DNA of 64,000 nt from Ignavibacteriota bacterium. Lineage in GTDB: Bacteria > Bacteroidota > Ignavibacteria > UBA10030. A program made the translations under genes and the position numbers. Location: positions 64,648-128,647 of the forward strand of contig PMZI01000014.1 in NCBI GenBank assembly GCA_003170475.1, read 5' to 3'. This document shows, one piece after another, positions 8,732 through 18,264 of this stretch. Numbering within the stretch: the stretch's first letter is position 1; each line of letters opens with the position of its first letter. The notes below the pieces were generated by a model. That model was not told the DNA's origin. It saw nothing but the letters and a program-made list of their open reading frames with translations, and ran no database searches.

Positions 8732-10354
8732 CTAATTCAGCTTGGCAATCTTCTCTGCTTCCGGAAACAGGCTGAGCGCCTTCTGGAATTGAGTATCGAC
8801 CTGCTGTATAATAGGATACCAACCCTCGTTCCCCCAGAGACTCCTCGCAAACGTTGCCTTGAGTCTCGTTTCAATGAATGGACGATCTTTTTCGAATTCT
8901 TTCTCGTCGATCTTGACCTCATGCTTTGTGAGGAAAGCACGGTATTCGTCCACGAGTTCGCCGGAGATGATGAATGATTTCTTGAACCGGTTCCAATCCT
9001 TCGCGTACTCTGTGCGAATTCTGAGACCCTTCCCATCCATATAGGCGGTGACAAACTGATCGGTCAAGCCACGCCGAAGGATGTTCAGCGTCAATGCGGT
9101 AGGCGCAGGAGATTTCACGACATAGTCGGGAGTGATACCTCCGCCGCCGTAGACAATCCTGCCTGCATGAGTCTTGAAGACGGGCCGTGTAGAATCCCCT
9201 TCAGCCTTATGCTCGAAGTTCTCCCCCTCTTTCTCCTGACGATCGAACGCCTCTTTCTCATAGGCTGCTTTTTCCTTCCCCTCGTAATCCCGCTGGATCA
9301 ACCTTCCGCTTGGCGTGTAGTACCGCGCAATCGTCAACCGTAGCCCCGACCCATCCGTGAGCCTCCACTGACGTTGGACGAGGCCTTTGCCGAAACTTGT
9401 TTCGCCGACGATGAGACCCCTATCCCAATCTTGAATGGCTCCCGCGACGATTTCACTAGCACTTGCCGAGTAGTTGCTCAACAAAATGATTAAGGGAAGA
9501 TTCTCAAACGGTTGTCCTGACTTTGCATAGAATACTTCGTCGAATTCCTTCTGCCGAGCCTTTGTATAAACGATCTTGTGCGGTTCCTTCTCAGTTCCGC
9601 CATCAAGGAAAAGATCCGCCATCTCAAACGCCTGTTCCAGCAGCCCTCCCGGGTTCGTCCGGAGATCCAGAATGAGCCTCTTCATGCCTTGTTGTTTCAA
9701 TCCGGCAAGAGCCTGAGACACTTCGACATTTGTCTTGTCGCTGAACCTGTTCACGCTGACATAACCAACCTCGCTATTAACCATCAGAGAGACATCAACG
9801 CTGGTGAGAGCTATCTTGTCACGCACAATTTCGTAGTCCAGCAGTTCCTTCTCACCGGGGCGATAAATAACGACTTTGACCCTTGTCCCTTTCGGTCCTC
9901 TGAGACGTGAACGAACCTGATCATCTTTGTAACCGATGGCGGAGGTGTCGTTGATCCGTACGATGCGATCGTTCGATTGAATTCCCAGCCTTGCAGACGG
10001 TCCCCCACCAATGGGCTCAACGACGAAAATAGAATCATTGCGGATGGTGAATCGGATGCCAACGCCTTCAAACTCTCCTTTGAATTCCTCTGTCACCTGT
10101 TCCAGAGCTGTCGGGGCGATATAGACTGAGTGGGGATCGAGCTTGTCGAGAAGCCCCTCAACAGCAGCTTCTGTGAGTTTCTTCGCATTCACGGTATCAA
10201 CATAATATTTGTCGGTCAGACTCAAGACCTCGCGGAACTTGTCGGATTGCTCGTCGACACTGTCCTTCGAAACCAGTTGCCGGATTTCCATTCCTGCGAA
10301 GAGGCTCACTGCGATTAAAACAAACCCTGTCCAGATAGAGATTTTGCTCTTCAT
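8732..10354 (-). CDS. carboxy-terminal processing protease, S41 family
   Basis: Periplasmic serine protease of the CtpA/Prc type. It has 540 residues with a signal peptide or anchor (about 7-22), a PDZ domain (about 100-170; FEGVGIRF then GPSARLGI) and the S41 catalytic core. The core shows the SASASE motif (296-301) holding the nucleophile and K323 in SFGKGLVQ. The C-terminal third extends beyond the core. Such proteases trim C-termini or degrade misfolded envelope proteins. It heads the operon 10.35-6.4 kb. A TTGAGG box lies about 80 bases upstream without a convincing -10. Confidence 0.92.
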   Translation of the reverse strand: MKSKISIWTGFVLIAVSLFAGMEIRQLVSKDSVDEQSDKFREVLSLTDKYYVDTVNAKKLTEAAVEGLLDKLDPHSVYIAPTALEQVTEEFKGEFEGVGIRFTIRNDSIFVVEPIGGGPSARLGIQSNDRIVRINDTSAIGYKDDQVRSRLRGPKGTRVKVVIYRPGEKELLDYEIVRDKIALTSVDVSLMVNSEVGYVSVNRFSDKTNVEVSQALAGLKQQGMKRLILDLRTNPGGLLEQAFEMADLFLDGGTEKEPHKIVYTKARQKEFDEVFYAKSGQPFENLPLIILLSNYSASASEIVAGAIQDWDRGLIVGETSFGKGLVQRQWRLTDGSGLRLTIARYYTPSGRLIQRDYEGKEKAAYEKEAFDRQEKEGENFEHKAEGDSTRPVFKTHAGRIVYGGGGITPDYVVKSPAPTALTLNILRRGLTDQFVTAYMDGKGLRIRTEYAKDWNRFKKSFIISGELVDEYRAFLTKHEVKIDEKEFEKDRPFIETRLKATFARSLWGNEGWYPIIQQVDTQFQKALSLFPEAEKIAKLN

Positions 10355-10487
10355 TTTCTCGCCTATTTAAAGAGAGGCCCAAAAATGAGCCTTTGAACCC
10401 CTTCAGTTTAGTCTAAATTAGCGATATTTGCCTCAAAAGCAATCAGAAAGCCCCAAACCGTGAATTCTGATTACAAAGGAGGAGTTT
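10355..10487. other. intergenic leader upstream of the S41 protease
   Basis: About 130 bases between the barrel remnant (10488-10726) and the S41 protease gene. On the minus strand a TTGAGG box (10431-10436) is followed by AT-rich sequence, but no good -10 at standard spacing. The operon promoter is probably here; I cannot place it with confidence. Confidence 0.3.
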
Positions 10488-10726
10488 TCAGAGGCTTGAG
10501 GCGATCAAAACCCAAGTCATGCAGAGAGTCAGACGCGACGAAAAGCACGGGACACAGATGGATGACCGACTTCCCCGCGGAGCTTTCCGCCGTAGTTCAT
10601 CCATCGAACATTCAAGTTGTTGAGCAGGTTCCGTACATCCAGAGAGATGGTGAGGTGGCAGCGATTTTCCAGAACGAGGTAAATTGCCTGGACATCTTGA
10701 GATTGACGAAGAAGACATCTGAACAT
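10488..10726 (-). pseudogene. frameshifted remnant of an outer-membrane beta-barrel C-terminus
   Basis: On the minus strand, after the TonB receptor gene, one frame reads LTISLDVRNLLNN, then VRWMNYGGKLRGEVG and stops after AFRRV. The next frame continues at once with RLTLCMTWVL. Together they resemble the last strands of TonB-dependent receptors (a D-x-x-N-L-x-N strand, then a closing amphipathic strand) broken by a single-base indel. No start codon or upstream part is seen; only about 75 codons survive. It could be the debris of a duplicated receptor. Recognition is by eye, so confidence is moderate. Confidence 0.45.
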
Positions 10727-10743
10727 CTCCGTCTTAAGACGTT

Positions 10744-12975
10744 TCAGTACTTAATGGTCAGCGACGCGGAAGGATAGAACGGAAGCATGTTAATACTTTG
10801 GCCGATCTTTCGATCGAAATAGAAGAAGTTCTTGTTGTCATAGACGTTCAGGATATCGATGCCGAGCGATGCGTTGAATCCCATGATCGTGACGTCATAG
10901 GCCAGATCCGCATCGAGGCGATGGTACGCCGGGAGTCGGGCTGCATTCTTCGCACCGAGCATCAGATACGGTGACCCGTTTTCAACCTCGAACTGACCCG
11001 GCAGTGCGTTGCCAAGGGACAATTGGTCGAAGTAGCCAACCGTTTGTGAGAACGGGAAGCCTGATCCGTACTCCCATCGAAGCGTAACGCTCAGGCCTTT
11101 CGCCAGCCGTCCGATCGCCATCAGATTCAGATGGTGCCGCCGGTCATATCGGGGATAGTACGTGAGACCTTGATTGTCCACCCGCGCCCAACTGAGCGAA
11201 TATGCGAGATACAGATCAATCCAATCGACCTTGGATCGTAGCATCAATTCAACGCCTGACGATTTCCCGGTCCCCTGCACATAATCGGGATCGGTCGGGT
11301 CCACTTTATCGCGGTTGAACACAACAAGAGAATTATAGTTCTTGATGTATCCTTCCAGATTCAACGAGGTCTGTTCGGAGAGGTTTCCGGAGAGACCGAC
11401 GACGTAATGATCGGCCTGCTCGGGAGGGATGTTGTCCGGCACCCGAATCCATGCATCGAAGATCGATATCACATCATCTTCATTCCCCACCGTCAACATG
11501 CGTTGGGTAAATCGCCCGAAGGAGAGCTTCGCTCTCCATGTCCCGACAAGAAGAGCGCTCACATTTAACCGCGGTTGCACCTCGTGAGCGAAGTTCCCCC
11601 CCGCCAGCAGAGAGCCCACTTCAATGTGAAATCCACCGTCAAACTCGAAATTCTCATATTTCGCCATGTACCGAAACCAGGCCAACGGCTCGATGAACGT
11701 GCTGCTGATTTCTTGTGGCTGACCGAGGGCATTGACATAGCGGTAGTCCAGTGATGGAGCACCGAACTCAAAACCGAAGTAGTACAGATCCTCCGGGCTC
11801 GTATAGACTGTGGCGGAGGTACGCAAACCGTAGTGCTTGACCGATGAGGAGGCGGGGGTTATCACTTTCGAATCTTTTGCATCCCGTTCAGCAGAATAGG
11901 TGCTTCCGAACACCAGCCATTGGAGAAAGAGTTGATCGCCCGGCAGCGTCGACCCGTTGACAGCGAATCCGTTGTTGCGCCATGAGTAGTCGGGCTGATC
12001 AGGAGACGAGGATCGAAGTTGATCCCCACTGGTGAGAAACGTCAGATCAAATTTCTTCACCCCCTCAGATTGGGCTGAGAACTTGACGGTTGCGTCATAG
12101 AAAGAGATCGGAATATCCTGACCGACGATGCGGCTGAACGTCCGAGACGATATCGATTTCCGGGCATCGACCAGGAACGAGGAGCTTCCGATGACGGGAC
12201 CTTCGAGTTCCACTTCCGTCGAAAGAAGATTGACATTGGCGCTTCCTGAGAGTTTGTCGGCACGGCCGTCGCGGGTCATCACACTGACAACCGAGGAGAG
12301 CCTTCCACCAAGCCCCGGGGGAAAAGCACCCGTGTACACTTCGACGTTATCAACAACGTTCGGATTGAATGTGCTGAAGATTCCCAGAGCGTGAAACGGA
12401 TAGTAAATCCTGATGCCGTCGAAGAGGAAGAGATTCTGGTCGCCCGCTCCACCCCGTACATAGAACCTTGAACTGACATCGCTGGTCGAGACAATGCCCG
12501 GCAGGATCTTCAGGGATTGGAGAAGATCCCCTTGTGCCGTCACAGGCACGGCTTTGAGATCCTGTTTCTGAATGACATGCACGCTCGTCGACATCTCCAA
12601 ATCGAGCCGCTTCCGTGGAGCATTGACGAGCACTTCCTGGATTTCAATTTCTGTCGGTGGAACTTCGAAATTGAGTTCAACACCCTGATCGTCCTTGATC
12701 GACACTTTCTTCATCACGCTGACGTACCCCATTACCCTCGCCTCGATCTGATATGTCCCTGGCGCCAGTTTGGGGATATAGTAGAAGCCCACGTTGTTCG
12801 ACGCAGCTCCCCGGCCGGTACCGACAACGGAAACGCTGGCAAACGGAATGCGTTGCCGCGTCACACTGTCAACGACGACGCCGTAGATGTTCGAAGTCTG
12901 GCCGCTGACGTCAGACGCGAACACAACAGCCATCACCAGAAGAACAGAAAGCCGATATGGATGACACAATCGCAT
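10744..12975 (-). CDS. TonB-dependent receptor with carboxypeptidase-like N-terminal domain
   Basis: Outer-membrane barrel of 743 residues. It has a signal peptide (about 1-25), a carboxypeptidase-D-regulatory-like domain (28-112; typical GVVVDSVTRQRIPFASVSVV), a plug (about 130-235; RFYVRGGAGDQNLFLFDGI) and a barrel ending in a short strand with a terminal Tyr. The ligand is unknown. Its ATG overlaps the TAA of the DUF4249 gene by one base (TAATG), showing translational coupling. Receptor and DUF4249 lipoprotein pairs are a recurrent Bacteroidota arrangement, usually read as an uptake unit. Confidence 0.9.
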   Translation of the reverse strand: MRLCHPYRLSVLLVMAVVFASDVSGQTSNIYGVVVDSVTRQRIPFASVSVVGTGRGAASNNVGFYYIPKLAPGTYQIEARVMGYVSVMKKVSIKDDQGVELNFEVPPTEIEIQEVLVNAPRKRLDLEMSTSVHVIQKQDLKAVPVTAQGDLLQSLKILPGIVSTSDVSSRFYVRGGAGDQNLFLFDGIRIYYPFHALGIFSTFNPNVVDNVEVYTGAFPPGLGGRLSSVVSVMTRDGRADKLSGSANVNLLSTEVELEGPVIGSSSFLVDARKSISSRTFSRIVGQDIPISFYDATVKFSAQSEGVKKFDLTFLTSGDQLRSSSPDQPDYSWRNNGFAVNGSTLPGDQLFLQWLVFGSTYSAERDAKDSKVITPASSSVKHYGLRTSATVYTSPEDLYYFGFEFGAPSLDYRYVNALGQPQEISSTFIEPLAWFRYMAKYENFEFDGGFHIEVGSLLAGGNFAHEVQPRLNVSALLVGTWRAKLSFGRFTQRMLTVGNEDDVISIFDAWIRVPDNIPPEQADHYVVGLSGNLSEQTSLNLEGYIKNYNSLVVFNRDKVDPTDPDYVQGTGKSSGVELMLRSKVDWIDLYLAYSLSWARVDNQGLTYYPRYDRRHHLNLMAIGRLAKGLSVTLRWEYGSGFPFSQTVGYFDQLSLGNALPGQFEVENGSPYLMLGAKNAARLPAYHRLDADLAYDVTIMGFNASLGIDILNVYDNKNFFYFDRKIGQSINMLPFYPSASLTIKY

Positions 12976-14006
12976 TATCTGTTCCCGTTGAAGTTTTCCG
13001 GCAAGATGAATGTCAGCGAGTCCAGCGTATATGCTCCGACCAATCCTATCCCTCCGTCGATCTTGGAGTAGAGCGGTTGGTCCAAACGGATCGAGAGCGG
13101 ATCCTGATACGTCCGGAGCGACTTATAATAGCCAAACAAATTCTGGTCTGCCTGGAGAACGACCAACACGATCCATTTGTAAATCAAATGGGTGTCGGAA
13201 TATTGCACTTTTGTCAGTTTCTTGATGATCGTCTGTAGATAGCCCACCTTGAATTGAACAAACGCTTTGTTGGACTGCGGTGACTGAGTCAATGGAAAGT
13301 ACTCCGGACTCCCAAGACTGTACGAAGTGTCTTCAGGTGAAGGTGTCAGAGGCAGTTCGAAGCGTTCTTCTTGCCAACGCGCATTCTTGAGTACATCATA
13401 GTAGATGTACAGGTGGTAGGCATATCCCTTCGCAATCGGCGAGAGATCCACATTGAACTGGATGGATTCTTCGGGTTTGCGTGTGATGGGATCAGACAAT
13501 CGGATCCACGAAGCATCATCAAGAACGATCGTCGATTTCGCCGGCACGGAGACTGACGCGCTGGCAACACCGAGCGATGGTGTTGACACAAGCATATTGT
13601 ATGATTTGCCGCGCTGAGGTACAAAATTCCCAAGCGTATACATCCTCATGGGGAAATTGTATCTACTGGTATCCGGTCTCGCGACCGTGGTATCGCGGAA
13701 GGTCAGAAATTTCCCGTCTCCGGTCAGACTGACGGAGGCATCTCGTACTGAGTTGTCTGCGTCATACGTGTTGGGATCAAATCCCACAGGCATGTAATTG
13801 GAATTGACCCGAACGAACTGGACGTTTCGATCGGTTGAGAGGACAGAGAAGACCACCAGTTGCTGCTCGAGCGGCGCTCTCGGATCGAATGGACCGTTGC
13901 ATCCCACGATCCACACGGCCACCAGCACAGGAATGATCAGTACGCTCACGAGGATCGCACGGGCTTCCAGTTTCCGAAAGGCTCGGTATGCTTCGATTCC
14001 CATCAT
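12975..14006 (-). CDS. DUF4249 family lipoprotein
   Basis: A 343-residue protein with an N-terminal hydrophobic segment ending in IVGC, a lipobox-like site for signal peptidase II, so it is probably an outer-membrane lipoprotein. The body is beta-rich, with LTGDGKFLTF and NFPMRMYTLG characteristic of DUF4249. It lies immediately upstream of the TonB-dependent receptor it probably partners. I placed the start at 14006, where ATGA overlaps the stop of the large T9SS protein by four bases. The N-region before the hydrophobic segment is rather long for a lipoprotein. Confidence 0.83.
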   Translation of the reverse strand: MMGIEAYRAFRKLEARAILVSVLIIPVLVAVWIVGCNGPFDPRAPLEQQLVVFSVLSTDRNVQFVRVNSNYMPVGFDPNTYDADNSVRDASVSLTGDGKFLTFRDTTVARPDTSRYNFPMRMYTLGNFVPQRGKSYNMLVSTPSLGVASASVSVPAKSTIVLDDASWIRLSDPITRKPEESIQFNVDLSPIAKGYAYHLYIYYDVLKNARWQEERFELPLTPSPEDTSYSLGSPEYFPLTQSPQSNKAFVQFKVGYLQTIIKKLTKVQYSDTHLIYKWIVLVVLQADQNLFGYYKSLRTYQDPLSIRLDQPLYSKIDGGIGLVGAYTLDSLTFILPENFNGNR

Positions 14007-17000
14007 TTCAGAAGGACCATCTTCTTCGTTGCCAACAAATCGCCGACGCTGAGCCTGTAGAAGTATACGCCGCTGGGAAGATTTCTTGAGTCCCATCGCA
14101 GCCGATAGACACCGGCAGGTTTGACTTCATCGACAAGCGTAGCCATTTCGCGGCCGAGGAGATCATAAAGCTTGAGCACCACAGGACTCGTTCGGGCAAG
14201 ATCAAATTCAATTGTGGTCATCCCGTTGAAGGGATTCGGATAGTTCTGGGCCAGGGAAAAGACGCGTGGTACAGATGGGGCCGGATCGTCGAGCACTCCC
14301 GAAGGGAGCGAGCTGGCGAGAAGGGTCCGGAGAATGATGCCCCGATCTCCGACAATGGTCCCCCTGTCAACATCCGTGAAATGAACCGCATACAGATCAT
14401 TCGATGTTTCCGTGGCTTGTCCGATCCACGTAGCTCCGGCATCATTGGAAACAAGCACCGCTCCCGTCAGCCCGACGGCAAGAATGTTCAGCCCATTCAC
14501 CGTCCAGACTCCCATCAGGTTCGATTGCGTTGCTGCCTTCTGAACCGTCCAGGTTGTTCCACCGTCCAGTGTCCGGAGAACAGTCCCATATTCTCCGACG
14601 GCAAAGCCCCAACTCGGACCTGCAAACGAAACACTCTTGAGGTTCATCTTCGTTGGCGGCGTGATTCCCGTTTCAGGATCAACCTGCCCCTGCACAAACC
14701 AGTTCACTCCTCCGTTTGTCGAACTCAGGACAAAACCACTATCTCCGACTGCATGTACCGTACTCAGGCCGCCGAATGAGACGGACATCAGTTCCCTTCT
14801 CCATGAGCCAGGGACTTTGATCTCATCCCAATTCAATCCGCCATCAGTCGTTCGCATGATACAGGTGTAGCTCACAGTCATGCCAGCATTGTCATCCCGC
14901 CTTCCGACGATGATGCCAGTGGTTGGGCTGCTGAAGGCAATGCTTTTGAACCAGAACGACTGGTAATCACGAACCATCTTGGTGTACTGCCATGTAATCC
15001 CGGCATCAGTCGACCTGAGGATCGTACCGTTGTCGCCCACGACGATGCCCGTGCTCGCAGTCGGAAATTCAATCCCCCGAAGTTGTTCGGTCGTTCCACT
15101 GACCTGTGCCTCCCACGACACTCCCCCGTCGATCGTGCGATAGATGGATCCCTGATAACCAACGACGACGCCTTTAAGAGCATCGGTGAATCGCACCGCA
15201 TAGAGAGGCACACGTGGTCCGCCGGTTTGAGAGGTCCAGGTGGTTCCGCCGTCGGTCGTGCGTATGAGCATGCCGTCGGAGCCAACCGAGTACCCTTTGT
15301 TTGGAGTTGCAAAGCGGACAGCTGAAAACCATGACGCGCTCCCATTCGATGCCGTTGACCACGTACTGCCACCGTCGATCGTCTCGAGAATCAATCCGCC
15401 ATCACCCACCGCAAAGCCTCTCTTGCTATCTGCGAAATGCACACCGCGGAGGTGGACTCTTGTTACACTCGGTAGAAGAGACCAGCTCGCCCCTCCATCG
15501 GATGTGCGAAGCATCAACCCAAATTCTCCAACAGCATATCCGTTACTCAGGTCGACCATGCACACATCGAGGATGTTAGGAGCGTTGTAGCCCTCGATGC
15601 TACTGAGCGCCCTGTTCCAACGAACTCCACCATCTGTCGTCCGGAAAATTGTGCCCGATGAACCCACAAAGATGCCATTGTTCCTGTCGATAAACGTCAC
15701 TGCATTGAGCGTAATGAGCGGCGTGGCGTATTGGGGGGCCCAGGTGATCCCCCCGTCGTAGGTCTGATAGAGAGAGCCGTTCGAACCCACCGCGACTCCA
15801 AAATACCTGTCCACAAGGCAAACATCACTGAAGGTGACCGCGACATCATACGACTTGCTCGTCCAAGTTTTCCCCCCATTCGTCGTCATCATGATCGTCC
15901 CTTGATCCCCCACAACGACACCCTTGCTGGTGTCGATAAATGACACGCCTCTGAGGGTGATGGAAGTCCCGACTGCAATCTGGGTCCACTTCTGACCGCC
16001 ATTGGTCGTTCTGACGAGCGTTCCATAGTCACCGGAGGAGAAAGCAATATTCGAATCGACGACTGAGAGAGATCTGAGATTGTTCCAGCGGTCAAAAGGA
16101 ATTTTCCAACTCCAGGACTTCTGCGGAACACCCACCGGCCTCGCAAGTTCAGCGGCAGTGGCTACAATCAACTGACTCGTCCGCCGAATCATTTCCTGAT
16201 TGAGCTTGTCGGATGTATCCGTCGGTCTCAAGTAGTTTGGATTTCCTGCGAGGATCTCGGCCGAAGTTCCTTCCGAAATGTGCAGAGTCTCATAGCCGGA
16301 GAATGCGAAGGAATGGGTATCTCCTTCACCAACCGAATCGGCATACGGATCCATTCGCAGAAACGTTCCGTACCGGTCCTTGTACGCAAGAATCGAATCC
16401 ACAAAGGGAGACAATCGTTGGTACGACCCCAGCACAAGCCGGGTTGGATCGATGATCGGGTACCCGATCATGTCGAGATTGAGGGCGAGGCGAATATCCC
16501 TCCCTTTTGCTCTCGCAGAATTTGCATACCATCGGCTCCCGAGAAGTCCAATTTCCTTGGCAGACGTCAGCACAACGCGAATCGTCGATTCGAATTTGTA
16601 GTCCTTCAGAATCCGAAGCGCTTCCAGAGCGGCGCCCACACCGCTTCCATTGTCGTCCGCTCCCGGAACATTTCCCAAAGGTCCATCATAGTGTGCTACG
16701 ATGATGTATTCCTTTTCGGGCGTGATAGAGCCCGGAAGTGTTGCAACACAATTGCGGGAAGTGGCATAGGGGGACCATGTTTTGGATTGGTCCCATGCTT
16801 GCCATGTTACACCGCCATCCTTGCTCTTGTTGATTCCTCCCAATCCGCCGTACGACGCGACAGAGAGGCCGCCCAACCCCTTAAGATGGTTGGTGCCAAG
16901 GTTCGCCAATTGTCTCCATGTCCCACCACCGTCATCACTTTTCCAGAGCTCGCCGGCCATCAGGACAATGACGGAGTTCACTGAGAGCATCACAATATCA

Positions 17001-18091
17001 ACGTCTGTCGCGTGGGCGGCGCGCAGCATGCCCGAGGGAATTGTCGCTGCCGACCAGCTTCCCCCGCCATTCGTTGTCTTCAACAGTGCCCCGAACGATC
17101 CGACGGCCCACCCATTCACTGAGTCGGCAAAATCCACACCGCCCAGATCGCTGGCAACACCGGAGTTCTGTGCTGCCCACGTAAGCCCTCCGTCATGCGT
17201 GCTAAGAATTTTCCCACCCCCACCAACAATCCACGCACGTTGTGCGTCAAGCAGCTTGCATTTTCTGAGGACGTCGGCTCCCTTTGCATCCATCGCCGTC
17301 CACGTGATGCCTCCGTTCGCCGTCCGGAGGAGCGTCCCTCCTTCACCGACGGCAAATCCGAGTTGATTGTTGGCAAAGTTCACGTCCAGAAGCAGCGACG
17401 TTGTTCCGGATGCTTGAGCCAGCCATGAGGAGCCGATGTCAGTCGTCTTAAACACTCCGCCGCCTGAACCTACGATCCAACCGACGCTGGGACTCACAAA
17501 ATCAACGGCCGACAAACTCGTGGCGTTCGGGGTCGGCTGGGTCACCCACGTCAATCCGCCATCCGATGTCCGAAACACAAAATTCTTATGATCTCTCATG
17601 TCCTGACCAATCAACCAGCCGTTCGCCTGGTCCACCATCTCCAAATCGAAATAGTCCGCCTGGCTGAACGTGTATGTGTCAGACTCGTACGTCACCCCAA
17701 AACGTTTCATCGTATTGATGATGTACGTCGCAGCAGTGTCACGTTGCGGTGAAAGCTCATAACGCGTCCCATAACTTTCGAGTTTGCGGATGAATGCCAT
17801 CGCAGTGTCCTTGGACACCTGACTGACCATAAACTGAATAGCGGGATTCGCGGGCGCGGAGAGTCTCTGGGTCGAGGCTGCCAATTGGGCGTGGAGCTCG
17901 GTCGGTTCGTAGAACAGAGACAGAACTGTAATGAGAAGAGTGAGAAGAAATGCGCCGGCTCTGATTCCATTTTGAGGAGAGAGCGCTGGTATGGAGAAGA
18001 ACTCATTGAAGCGGCTTTGGTCGCTCACGAAAGAGCGCACCATCCGATGGAAACCACGCAATGTGGTCGATATGGTAGAGTTTTGTGACAA
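14003..18091 (-). CDS. M28-like peptidase/YCF48-repeat protein with type IX sorting domain
   Basis: A 1362-residue secreted protein. A hydrophobic segment (about 45-64) precedes the N-terminal strip of an M28 peptidase fold (86-142, GTRYELSPQRDTAATYI). Seven YCF48/BNR-like repeats (RTSDGGLTW type, about 146-435) interrupt the fold. The metal-binding core then follows (HYD at 467-469, GADD, NLDMIGY, later DTHSFAFS). Thirteen more repeats and a T9SS C-terminal domain with NYPNPFNG (about 1275-1362) complete it. The general-base Glu of the usual EE pair is Lys512 (codon AAG at 16556-16558), so peptidase activity may be lost. The reading frame opens with TTG; ATG at 18043 is an alternative. It heads a coupled operon with the DUF4249 lipoprotein and TonB receptor. 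Confidence 0.87.
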   Translation of the reverse strand: MSQNSTISTTLRGFHRMVRSFVSDQSRFNEFFSIPALSPQNGIRAGAFLLTLLITVLSLFYEPTELHAQLAASTQRLSAPANPAIQFMVSQVSKDTAMAFIRKLESYGTRYELSPQRDTAATYIINTMKRFGVTYESDTYTFSQADYFDLEMVDQANGWLIGQDMRDHKNFVFRTSDGGLTWVTQPTPNATSLSAVDFVSPSVGWIVGSGGGVFKTTDIGSSWLAQASGTTSLLLDVNFANNQLGFAVGEGGTLLRTANGGITWTAMDAKGADVLRKCKLLDAQRAWIVGGGGKILSTHDGGLTWAAQNSGVASDLGGVDFADSVNGWAVGSFGALLKTTNGGGSWSAATIPSGMLRAAHATDVDIVMLSVNSVIVLMAGELWKSDDGGGTWRQLANLGTNHLKGLGGLSVASYGGLGGINKSKDGGVTWQAWDQSKTWSPYATSRNCVATLPGSITPEKEYIIVAHYDGPLGNVPGADDNGSGVGAALEALRILKDYKFESTIRVVLTSAKEIGLLGSRWYANSARAKGRDIRLALNLDMIGYPIIDPTRLVLGSYQRLSPFVDSILAYKDRYGTFLRMDPYADSVGEGDTHSFAFSGYETLHISEGTSAEILAGNPNYLRPTDTSDKLNQEMIRRTSQLIVATAAELARPVGVPQKSWSWKIPFDRWNNLRSLSVVDSNIAFSSGDYGTLVRTTNGGQKWTQIAVGTSITLRGVSFIDTSKGVVVGDQGTIMMTTNGGKTWTSKSYDVAVTFSDVCLVDRYFGVAVGSNGSLYQTYDGGITWAPQYATPLITLNAVTFIDRNNGIFVGSSGTIFRTTDGGVRWNRALSSIEGYNAPNILDVCMVDLSNGYAVGEFGLMLRTSDGGASWSLLPSVTRVHLRGVHFADSKRGFAVGDGGLILETIDGGSTWSTASNGSASWFSAVRFATPNKGYSVGSDGMLIRTTDGGTTWTSQTGGPRVPLYAVRFTDALKGVVVGYQGSIYRTIDGGVSWEAQVSGTTEQLRGIEFPTASTGIVVGDNGTILRSTDAGITWQYTKMVRDYQSFWFKSIAFSSPTTGIIVGRRDDNAGMTVSYTCIMRTTDGGLNWDEIKVPGSWRRELMSVSFGGLSTVHAVGDSGFVLSSTNGGVNWFVQGQVDPETGITPPTKMNLKSVSFAGPSWGFAVGEYGTVLRTLDGGTTWTVQKAATQSNLMGVWTVNGLNILAVGLTGAVLVSNDAGATWIGQATETSNDLYAVHFTDVDRGTIVGDRGIILRTLLASSLPSGVLDDPAPSVPRVFSLAQNYPNPFNGMTTIEFDLARTSPVVLKLYDLLGREMATLVDEVKPAGVYRLRWDSRNLPSGVYFYRLSVGDLLATKKMVLLK

Positions 18092-18111
18092 CGGTAAGGT
18101 GGGTTTCTGAT

Positions 18112-18140
18112 AATTAACACAATTAATACTTCACCGTCAA
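18112..18140 (-). promoter_or_regulatory. promoter of the T9SS/DUF4249/TonB operon
   Basis: Minus strand: TTGACG (18135-18140), a 17-base spacer and TTAATT (18112-18117). A TAATTA at spacing 18 overlaps the latter. It lies about 20 bases before the TTG at 18091 and about 70 before the ATG at 18043; the second distance would favour the ATG as the true start. Confidence 0.6.
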
Positions 18141-18171
18141 GGCTGCGGAGGGATATCACTTAAGGTCTCGA

Positions 18172-18264
18172 GAAACCGGAGAACGAATACTCGATTGTAC
18201 GATGCTTGTCGTATCACATCGACATGAGCGTGTTCTCAATACTCTCGGTTATTTCTCCGGTTTC
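18172..18264. repeat. nested inverted repeats at the lysS 3' end
   Basis: GAAACCGGAGAA (18172-18183) is perfectly repeated in inverted form as TTCTCCGGTTTC (18253-18264), the latter made of the last codons of lysS. Shorter inverted pairs nest inside: TCGAT/ATCGA, TACGA/TCGTA and GAGAAC/GTTCTC. There is no T-tract, so it is not a standard terminator. Confidence 0.5.
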
